Below, one piece after another: positions 1 to 5,553 of a stretch of DNA of 8,724 bases. The stretch's first letter is position 1; every line of letters starts with the position of its first letter. The stretch lies in assembly GCA_007120485.1 (NCBI GenBank), contig SKNP01000018.1:1-8724 (forward strand), in the 5' to 3' direction. Source of the DNA: Nitriliruptoraceae bacterium. GTDB taxonomy: Bacteria > Actinomycetota > Nitriliruptoria > Nitriliruptorales > Nitriliruptoraceae. The notes under the pieces were generated by a model. That model saw only the letters and a list, made by a program, of their open reading frames with translations. It was not told where the DNA came from and did not search any database. The position numbers and the translations under genes were made by a program.

Positions 1-583
1 CCCGTCGGTCGACCTCGACGAACTCGCCTCGCTGCCGCCCGCCTTCGCCGAGCTCGGCGCGCAAGGGCAGGACCGGATCGCCATCGACCGGCTGGACGGC
101 CTCGAGCGTGTGGAACACCTCCACACTCGTGGGACGTCGCCCTCGGTGGCGGACGGTGCGGCCATGACGCTGCTCGCCAGCGATGCTGCGGTCGACCGCT
201 TGGGGCTCGCCCCTCGGGGTCGGATCGTCCGATCCGCCGCCGCAGCATGCGAACCCATCCGGATGCTCCTGGCTGGCCAGCAGGCGGTCGAGCAGATCCT
301 GTCGAAGGAACGACTCGACCCCGATGACCTCGACCTCGTCGAGTTCGCGGAAGCCTTCTCTGCCCTGTGCCTTCGCTTCCAGCAGGACCTCGGCGTCGGC
401 GACGATCGCTTCAACGTCAACGGTGGGACGATCGCGATGGGCCATGCCTTCGGCGCCACCGGTGCGTACCTGCTCACCGGCCTGATCGATGAGCTCGAGC
501 GGCGTGATGCACAGCGGGGCGTCGCTGCGGTGAGCGGCGCTGCCGGCTCCGGCGCCGCGGTCCTGGTGGAGCGCCCACGATGA
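1..583 (+). CDS. Thiolase-family protein (acetyl-CoA C-acyltransferase-like), C-terminal part, 5' end outside window
   Basis: The frame is open from the left edge (first full codon at base 2) and gives 193 residues, about the C-terminal half of a ~390-residue thiolase. Thiolases cleave 3-ketoacyl-CoA with CoA, or condense two acyl-CoAs. Visible family blocks are the ADGAA block (GTSPSVADGAA, about bases 128-160), an EFAEAFS block (341-361) where NEAF normally sits, NVNGGTIAMGHAFGATGA (about 416-469) with the conserved catalytic-loop His (codon 443-445), and a glycine/alanine-rich end. Several key positions deviate. The Asn of NEAF is Ala (347-349), GHP is GHA, and the CxG motif that carries the second catalytic Cys reads SGA, with Ser at 533-535. 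The first catalytic Cys lies off the window. The stop overlaps the next start by 4 bp (ATGA), so the two genes are probably translated together. The family call is firm; classical thiolase activity is doubtful. Confidence 0.87.
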   Translation, partial: PSVDLDELASLPPAFAELGAQGQDRIAIDRLDGLERVEHLHTRGTSPSVADGAAMTLLASDAAVDRLGLAPRGRIVRSAAAACEPIRMLLAGQQAVEQILSKERLDPDDLDLVEFAEAFSALCLRFQQDLGVGDDRFNVNGGTIAMGHAFGATGAYLLTGLIDELERRDAQRGVAAVSGAAGSGAAVLVERPR

Positions 584-1590
584 GCGTCGACCTGGCGGTC
601 TCCCTCGGTCTGTGGTTGGACCGGCCCTCACCGGAGGTCCGTGACACCGCCACCATCGCTGACGAGTGCGGGTTCGAGGAGCTGTGGGTCGGTGAGATGG
701 CGACCTACGACGCGTTCGCGCTCGCCACCTCGATCGGTGCCACGACGACGTCGATCTCGTTGACCGTCGGACCCCTGGCGGTCAGCGTGCGCGACCCGGT
801 CACGATCGCGATGGGCGCCGCGTCGGTCGCGGACCTGACCGGGCGGACATGTGGCGTCGCCCTCGGGACGTCGTCGCCGGTGGTGGTCGAGTCGTGGCAT
901 GGACGGTCCCGCGCCCGCCCCGCCCGCACGCTCCGCGAGTCCGCCACCGCGTGTCGGCAGCTGCTGGCGGGCGAGCGCGGTCACCTCGACGGCGAGGTGC
1001 TCCGGACCGACGGTTTCCGTCTGCGGCTGGCGCCACCAGGTGGGCCGCTCACCGTCGCCGCGTTCGGCCCGGCGGCGATCCGCGTCGCGGCGGAACTCGG
1101 GGACCGGATGGTGGCCAACCTCGTGTCCGTGGCGGAACTGGAGCAGTTGAGCGGTGCCCTCGACGCGGCAGCCAACGGCGTGGAGCGGGCGCCGAGGCCG
1201 AAGCTCTGCGTGTGGGTCCCCACGGCCGTGGATCCCAGCCGGGCGGCCATCGACCAGATCCGCCGGGCGGCGGTCGCCTACCTGGCCGCGCCTGGCTACG
1301 CGGAGATGTTCATCCGGGCCGGGTTCGAGGACGTCGTGGCCATGGCCCGCGACGGTGCCCACCCGAAGGAGCTCCTGGCCGCGGTCCCCGACGACCTTGC
1401 GACGGCGATCGGCGCGGTCGGGGACATCGACACCGTGCTCGACCAGCTCGAAGCCTACGGTCGGGCCGGTGCCGATCAGGTGGTCATCGTGCCGTCGGCG
1501 ACGGACGACGATCCAGCTGGTGAGCGGACGCTGCGGTCGGTCGGTGCAGCTCGGATGGAGCGAACCGCACCTGCGAGCGTTCGAGGGTGA
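580..1590 (+). CDS. LLM-class (luciferase-like) F420-dependent oxidoreductase
   Basis: This 336-residue protein has a length typical of the bacterial luciferase-like monooxygenase family, a TIM-barrel fold using F420 or FMN. Visible blocks are a first barrel segment at residues 23-39 (TATIADECGFEELWVGE), the central RDPVTIAMGAASVADLTGR stretch at 71-89 followed by a GVALGTSSP loop, the PLTVAAFGPAA strand/loop at 156-166 and the C-terminal VGDIDTVLDQLEAYGRAGAD helix at 280-299 followed by VVIVP. These match the actinobacterial F420-dependent branch better than flavin luciferases. The substrate cannot be read from sequence. The ATG lies in a 4-bp overlap with the thiolase stop, with GGAG about 8 bases upstream, so the two form an operon and may act on the same acyl-CoA, lipid or steroid intermediates (inference). 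The last 36 codons lie antisense over the end of the convergent HxlR gene. The C-terminal block is family-like to about residue 325, so this gene's own end looks genuine. Confidence 0.88.
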   Translation: MSVDLAVSLGLWLDRPSPEVRDTATIADECGFEELWVGEMATYDAFALATSIGATTTSISLTVGPLAVSVRDPVTIAMGAASVADLTGRTCGVALGTSSPVVVESWHGRSRARPARTLRESATACRQLLAGERGHLDGEVLRTDGFRLRLAPPGGPLTVAAFGPAAIRVAAELGDRMVANLVSVAELEQLSGALDAAANGVERAPRPKLCVWVPTAVDPSRAAIDQIRRAAVAYLAAPGYAEMFIRAGFEDVVAMARDGAHPKELLAAVPDDLATAIGAVGDIDTVLDQLEAYGRAGADQVVIVPSATDDDPAGERTLRSVGAARMERTAPASVRG

Positions 1591-2464
1591 CCAGGCACCG
1601 GTCGCACCGTAGGACCGGGATGAACGTGCGCTGACAGTGGCGATGCTCCACCCGCAGCGTGCGCGGCGCATCGTCGAACCATCGGTCGGCCCAGTCGACC
1701 ATCAGCGCGAACACCGGCCAGAAGGCGAACCCCTTCTCGGTGAGCCGGTAGCGGACGGCCCGTCGGCCGGTCTCCTGGCGGCGTTCGAGGATCCCACGGT
1801 CGCAGAGCTGGGAGAGCCGTTGGCTCAGGACGCTGGGGCGGATGCCCAGCTCGCGTTCGAGGTCGCTGAACCGCTGGATCCCGAGGAACGCGGCGGCGGT
1901 CAGCGCGGTCGACCAGCGATCGCCGATGATCGCCATCGTCTCCGGGAAGAACAGCTCGGGCCGGTCGGCGACCGAGTCCCAGCCGCTCCGTCGGAACCGG
2001 CGGGGTGGGGTGGCGTCGCGCACGAGGGTCTGCGGTGATCGGTGGGGGGTGGTGTCCCTTGCGGTGACGTGCTCGGAACACACCCCGCACACCAGTTCCG
2101 GATCGCATGCCTCACCGCACAGGTCGTGGAACAGCACGGGGAGTTCGTCGGTCCTGCCGGGGACCCACTGGTACTCCCAGGACCAGATCGCGACGAGGAT
2201 CGACCACAGCTCGAGCCCGGCGTCGGTCAGCCGGTACTCCTCCCGGGTGCGTTGCTGATCGCGGTAGGGCCGGCGGTAGAAGACGCCGGCTTCGACCAGG
2301 GACCGCAAGCGCGGCGCGAGCACGGCCTCGGAGACCCTCAGCGTGTCCCGCCAGTCGCTGAAGCGACGGATGCCGAAGAACGCCTGTTGCAGGATCAGCA
2401 GGTTCCACTGATCGCCCAACAGCACCAGCGCACGGCCGATCCGATCCGTGGCCGGTTGGACCAT
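1484..2464 (-). CDS. Tandem-duplicated HxlR-family winged-helix transcriptional regulator
   Basis: HxlR regulators are usually ~110-150 residues with one winged helix and bind DNA as dimers. This 326-residue protein has two complete copies. Copy 1 (about residues 8-105) has LGDQWNLLILQQAFFGIRRF, then SEAVLAPRLRSLVEAGVF and YRLTDAGLELW. Copy 2 (about 175-265) has IIGDRWSTALTAAAFLGIQRF, then IRPSVLSQRLSQLCDRGIL and YRLTEKGFAFW. Each copy is followed by a Cys/His cluster ending in CxxC (C116, C120, C126, C129; and H276, C277, C287, C290) that could bind zinc or sense thiols. It is probably a single-chain pseudo-dimer; ligand and target are unknown. An in-frame GTG at 2491 would add nine residues but has no Shine-Dalgarno, whereas ATG 2464 has AAGGGG six bases upstream, so the ATG was chosen. 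The 3' end runs 107 bp antisense into the oxidoreductase gene, and the residues encoded there (about 292-326) look like an unconserved tail. It may regulate neighbouring genes (inference). Confidence 0.88.
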   Translation of the reverse strand: MVQPATDRIGRALVLLGDQWNLLILQQAFFGIRRFSDWRDTLRVSEAVLAPRLRSLVEAGVFYRRPYRDQQRTREEYRLTDAGLELWSILVAIWSWEYQWVPGRTDELPVLFHDLCGEACDPELVCGVCSEHVTARDTTPHRSPQTLVRDATPPRRFRRSGWDSVADRPELFFPETMAIIGDRWSTALTAAAFLGIQRFSDLERELGIRPSVLSQRLSQLCDRGILERRQETGRRAVRYRLTEKGFAFWPVFALMVDWADRWFDDAPRTLRVEHRHCQRTFIPVLRCDRCLVTLERSQVRFAPSELHRPTAASAHQLDRRPSPTAR

Positions 2465-2470
2465 GTGGCG

Positions 2471-2476
2471 CCCCTT
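2471..2476 (-). promoter_or_regulatory. Shine-Dalgarno that sets the HxlR start
   Basis: The minus strand reads AAGGGG followed by six bases and ATG at 2464. The upstream alternative GTG at 2491 has no comparable purine run. This favours the shorter, 326-residue product. Confidence 0.55.
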
Positions 2477-2554
2477 CGACGTCGACGCCACAGGCTACTC
2501 GGGTGAAGGTGCGGTGCGGCTGACCGCCGGGGAACCACGAAGCGCCGGGTCGAG

Positions 2555-2980
2555 CTACGCGGCCCGGTGGGCACGTCGGCGCAACTCGATAGCGGGGCAA
2601 CGATCCATCACGACGTCCAGCCCGGCGGCCGTGGCGCGGTCATGAGCCGCCTCGTCGACGACGCCGAGCTGCAGCCAGACCGCCGCCGTCCCGCGCTCGA
2701 TCGCTTCGTCCACGTGCGTGCCCGCGTGATCGGATCGCCGGAAGATGTCCACGACATCCACCTCGACGTCCTCGGGGATCGATGCCAGGTCCGGGTAGGT
2801 CGGGCGGCCGTGCACCTCGTCCGCGGTCGGCGTGACCGGGATGACCTCGTAGCCGTGATCGAGGAGCGTGGCCATCACGCCGTAGCTCGGTCGGCCGGGG
2901 TCGGCGGAGGCCCCGACCACCGCGAACGTTCGCGCGGTGTCGAGGATGCGGTCGGCGGTGACGGTGGTGGCATCGGACAC
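2555..2980 (-). CDS. CoA-binding domain protein (YccU/CoA_binding_2 type)
   Basis: This 141-residue single-domain protein has the usual length of stand-alone CoA-binding proteins with a Rossmann-like fold. Visible blocks are FAVVGASADPGRPSYGVM (19-36, nucleotide-binding loop), a VIPVTPTADEVHGRPTYPDL stretch (46-65), VDVVDIFRRSD (74-84), VWLQLGVVDEAA (101-112) and the hallmark MDRCPAIE (125-132). The family is thought to bind CoA, possibly as a mixed disulfide; the conserved Cys in DRCP (C128) is the obvious residue, but no reaction is established. The start is GTG at 2980: an in-frame stop lies at 2993-2995, and the nearby ATG at 2973 is in another frame. The Shine-Dalgarno is weak. It sits 157 bp downstream of the membrane-protein gene and 90 bp upstream of the HxlR gene, all on the same strand, so it may have its own promoter or belong to a loose operon. 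It is likely cytoplasmic. Confidence 0.87.
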   Translation of the reverse strand: MSDATTVTADRILDTARTFAVVGASADPGRPSYGVMATLLDHGYEVIPVTPTADEVHGRPTYPDLASIPEDVEVDVVDIFRRSDHAGTHVDEAIERGTAAVWLQLGVVDEAAHDRATAAGLDVVMDRCPAIELRRRAHRAA

Positions 2981-3137
2981 AGGGGTAGCCAGTCATCGGC
3001 GGTGTGGGAGCGTCGACGCCGGATCGCGTGGTCGAACGGAGCGGTCCGGGCCACGGGCGTGGGCGTCACCCGTGACAACGTCGGCGGGCGGCCGGAGCTT
3101 CCTGCCAGGGGCCCGGCCGCGCGCGCCGCCTCCGGGG

Positions 3138-3569
3138 TCAGACCAGGCGGCCGCCGCGGTAACGCCACCGCAGGAACGGCACCCGCATGGGTCCGTTGGC
3201 GTAGAGGAAGATCACCAGCCACGTGGTGATGAAGTGGACCAGGAACGCCGACAGCGGGACGCCGTCATCGATGCCAGGGGCGAACCCCGCGGCCACGATG
3301 AACCAGGCGAGCACCCCTTCGTTGACGCCGGTGATCAGCGACAGCAGCGTCGGCCAGTCCTTCTCCCAGCGGAACTGCTGGAGCGCGTGGTAGAGGAACT
3401 CCCACACGACCCCGGCGAGACCGACGACCAGCAGGATGGAGAACGTCATCGCGTAGGGCACGCCGTCGACACCGGGCAGGACCGGGGTGATCAGCAACGT
3501 CCACAGCGACCCGACGACGGCGACGAGGAAGACGCGGGTCTGGATCCGTCCGAACAGGGTCGGAGTCAT
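3138..3569 (-). CDS. Small four-helix membrane protein, partner of the FAD oxidoreductase
   Basis: I do not recognise this 143-residue family. It has four hydrophobic segments at about residues 11-31, 38-62, 74-95 and 105-124, a short cytoplasm-like N-terminus and a basic C-terminus (RWRYRGGR). The loop between helices 2 and 3 is hydrophilic and Trp/charge rich (WEFLYHALQQFRWEKDWP, 56-73). Polar residues within or at the edge of the membrane segments (E57, H61, E84, H112) could bind a cofactor, quinone or metal, but this is only inference. The start ATG at 3569 shares one base with the oxidoreductase stop (TGATG) and is preceded by GGAAGGTGAG inside that gene, so translation is almost certainly coupled. 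A GTG twelve codons upstream (3605) would force a longer overlap and was not chosen. The coupling suggests it anchors the FAD enzyme or exchanges electrons with it. Confidence 0.8.
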   Translation of the reverse strand: MTPTLFGRIQTRVFLVAVVGSLWTLLITPVLPGVDGVPYAMTFSILLVVGLAGVVWEFLYHALQQFRWEKDWPTLLSLITGVNEGVLAWFIVAAGFAPGIDDGVPLSAFLVHFITTWLVIFLYANGPMRVPFLRWRYRGGRLV

Positions 3570-5161
3570 CAGCTCACCTTCCGGTTGAACGCCCACTTCC
3601 ACCACTGGAGCGTCGAGCGGATCGGGCCGATCTTCTTGACGAACCGTTGGGAGGCCAGGTCGTCGGCGATCTGCAGCGCCGCGTACTGCAGACCCAGGAA
3701 CGAATCGACGCCGGCGTAGTAGCCGCCGAGCGTGCTCGAACCGGAGGCGTAGATCCGCCCCTCGCCGCTGCGGGTCCCGCGGATCTCGAAGCTCGGTTCC
3801 ACGTCCAACCGGCCGACCGCGTTGCGGCCCGCGCCGCCGTGCTCGAGCAGGTCGTTGAGGACGCGGTGCTCGCCGATGTCGGCCTGCAGGCCGGTCGCGT
3901 CGACGATGTAGTTGGCGGCGATCTCCAGGATGCCGTCCGCGGTGTCGATGCGGGTCACGACCGTGCCGTCATCCCCCGGGTAGACCTCGGTCACCGTGCC
4001 GACCTGGGTGCGGTAGTACCCCTCACGGCGCCCCTTGGCCAGCTGCTGCTGCCAGAGCTTGCGTTTGGGGGTGTTCGTGCCGCCCATCTGGGCGATGAGC
4101 TCCTTGCGCTCCTCCGGGTCGCTGCGCTCCAGCCGGTTCTTGAGCTGCCCACCCCAGGCCGCCTTGGGGAAGTTGAACCCCTGGTAGGCGAACCCGTCGG
4201 CGCCGGGCCGGCGCATGAAGATGCTCTTGCCCTGGGGGCCGTCCACGAAGTTGCGGAACAGGTGGATGATCGTGGTCTGGGCACCGTGCTGCTCACGGTC
4301 GTCGATCAGCCGCTGAAGGATGCGTGAGCCGACGATGCCGCTGCCGCGGACCACGACGGTGCCGGGGCGCTTGCGCAGCTCCTGGTAGACGTGTTCGTGG
4401 GGTTCGTAGGCGTTGACGACGCGGGTGAAGTCCTGGTGCTTCTCCCGGTACTCCTGGAGGTCGCGCAGGAACCGCACCCCCGGGTAGCCCACGGCGGTGT
4501 GGACGTGGTGGCTGCGGTAGGCGACCCGCTTGGTGGCGCTCGTACCCGTGGGTGGCGTCAGGATCGTGAAGTACCCACCGCCGGCGCGGCGGCGGATCAT
4601 CCGCACCTGGCCCTTGTCGACCATGTCCCACCAGCCGATGCGGTCCGCCTCACGCTGCATCCCGGCGTAGACGTGACCGGCCGGAGGGGTGTAGTAGTCG
4701 GTGAGGATCGGTTCGACCAGGACCTGGAACAGCGGCGCGATGAAGCCGGTCAGGCTGCGTGCCCCGAACGCCTCACGGACGGCGAAGCTCGGGAAGCCCC
4801 AGATGTTGTCGGGCGTCGAGCCGGCGTCGGAGCGCAGTCGCTCCGGTTCCGGGATCTGCGAGACGCTGGCGAGGTAGGCGTAGGTGTCCCACGGCCGGTC
4901 CGCCTGCCCGAGCGCCCGCATGGACCCCGCCGGCATCCCGGCGATCCGCAGGAAGTCCGCCAGCACGAACGAGCCGATGCCGCCCCCGACGCTGACCAGC
5001 GGGACGTCCACGACCGGGATGCCGGCGCCAGCCACCATCTCGTCGGTCCAGATCGACGTGGCGATCAGTTGGTCGGTGAGGTCACCTGCGGCTGAGGTCG
5101 AGCTCGCGGCGGGCGCACCCCCTGGGGGCGCCGGCGGTGGGGGTGGTTGCTGCTGCGACAT
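3569..5161 (-). CDS. FAD-dependent oxidoreductase with two Rossmann folds, substrate unknown
   Basis: This 530-residue flavoprotein is probably FAD- and NAD(P)H-dependent. The N-terminus is low complexity (about residues 3-25, Gln/Pro/Ala rich). The first dinucleotide-binding motif is VSVGGGIGSFVLADFLRIAG (56-75), the second VVVRGSGIVGSRILQRLID (269-287), and a FAD-family ATG motif, YIVDATGLQADIGEH, lies at 418-432. A GRIYASGSSTLGGYYAG block (468-484) and a final helix resemble the C-terminal FAD-contact region of flavin monooxygenases and related disulfide/N-hydroxylating oxidoreductases. The layout recalls N-hydroxylating monooxygenases, but I do not recognise the subfamily. The C-terminus (RFVKKIGPIRSTLQWWKWAF, 506-525) is basic and Trp rich, as in interfacial membrane anchors. 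The frame stays open upstream to 5377, but GGAGG (5166-5170) sits four bases before ATG 5161 and the upstream translation is low-complexity Arg-rich, so 5161 was chosen. It overlaps the membrane-protein gene by one base. Confidence 0.83.
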   Translation of the reverse strand: MSQQQPPPPPAPPGGAPAASSTSAAGDLTDQLIATSIWTDEMVAGAGIPVVDVPLVSVGGGIGSFVLADFLRIAGMPAGSMRALGQADRPWDTYAYLASVSQIPEPERLRSDAGSTPDNIWGFPSFAVREAFGARSLTGFIAPLFQVLVEPILTDYYTPPAGHVYAGMQREADRIGWWDMVDKGQVRMIRRRAGGGYFTILTPPTGTSATKRVAYRSHHVHTAVGYPGVRFLRDLQEYREKHQDFTRVVNAYEPHEHVYQELRKRPGTVVVRGSGIVGSRILQRLIDDREQHGAQTTIIHLFRNFVDGPQGKSIFMRRPGADGFAYQGFNFPKAAWGGQLKNRLERSDPEERKELIAQMGGTNTPKRKLWQQQLAKGRREGYYRTQVGTVTEVYPGDDGTVVTRIDTADGILEIAANYIVDATGLQADIGEHRVLNDLLEHGGAGRNAVGRLDVEPSFEIRGTRSGEGRIYASGSSTLGGYYAGVDSFLGLQYAALQIADDLASQRFVKKIGPIRSTLQWWKWAFNRKVS

Positions 5162-5165
5162 GAGG

Positions 5166-5170
5166 CCTCC
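5166..5170 (-). promoter_or_regulatory. Shine-Dalgarno that sets the FAD oxidoreductase start
   Basis: On the minus strand GGAGG is followed by CCTC and the ATG at 5161. This is the only strong ribosome-binding site near the 5' end of the frame, so the 72 extra in-frame codons upstream are unlikely to be translated. Confidence 0.6.
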
Positions 5171-5398
5171 GACGGTCACGGAACCTGTGGGCACGGAGCG
5201 GTCCAGACGGTGGTCCGGCTGCCACGCGGGGCGGCTGCTCGGCGTTGGACCGACGCAGGTGGTCGTTGGGTGGAGGTGCCGTTCGGGACGGGATGGCGTG
5301 TCGCTCCTCGAGCGGTGCGCCATGCGCGCAGCGCTGTGCCGACAACGCCGGCCCCGGCTCCCTCTCCACCGTTCCACCCCTCGCTGTGCTCGCGTTCC

Positions 5399-5430
5399 CC
5401 GGTCGGTGCCGTGCCCCAGCTCCCGACCGG
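5399..5430. repeat. Perfect 8-bp inverted repeat in the divergent promoter region
   Basis: The arms CCGGTCGG (5399-5406) and CCGACCGG (5423-5430) are exact reverse complements separated by 16 bases. It could be an operator for a dimeric regulator or a hairpin in the transporter mRNA leader. It lies about 125 bp before the transporter start and about 240 bp before the oxidoreductase start. Such repeats also arise by chance in GC-rich DNA. Confidence 0.4.
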
Positions 5431-5553
5431 ACGGGTCGCGGTCCTTCGAACGCTAGCCGCAGGTCGCCGTTGTGGCCTATGGTTCCGGCGGGGTCCCGCT
5501 ACCCGGGCCGCATCGTAGGTCCGGGTCGATCGGTCGGGAAGGGGTGAGTTGCC

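Larger units (their letters stand above)
5162..5553. promoter_or_regulatory. Divergent intergenic region between the oxidoreductase and transporter genes
   Basis: These 392 bp separate two genes transcribed away from each other, so they should hold both promoters. I see no convincing -35/-10 pair for a housekeeping sigma factor: a TATGGT at 5478-5483 has no matching -35. Open frames here are Arg/Pro rich and look non-coding. The one clear structure is an inverted repeat at 5399-5430. The length is generous for such a compact stretch and leaves room for regulator binding or a leader. Confidence 0.6.

Noticed and set aside
628..1671. A 347-codon minus-strand open frame opposite the luciferase-like oxidoreductase
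   Set aside because: The translation is Arg/His/Asp-rich with no recognisable motif, while the plus strand shows the complete family pattern.
3052..3074. Six-base inverted repeat (CACGGG/CCCGTG) between the membrane-protein and CoA-binding genes as a terminator or operator
   Set aside because: The stem is short with an 11-base loop and no U-tract. Such pairs are common by chance at this GC content.
5162..5377. N-terminal extension of the FAD oxidoreductase by 72 codons
   Set aside because: The extension is Arg/Pro-rich low complexity, and a GGAGG site directly precedes the ATG at 5161.
5478..5483. TATGGT as a -10 promoter element for the transporter
   Set aside because: No -35-like hexamer lies at the right distance upstream, and one partial hexamer is expected by chance.
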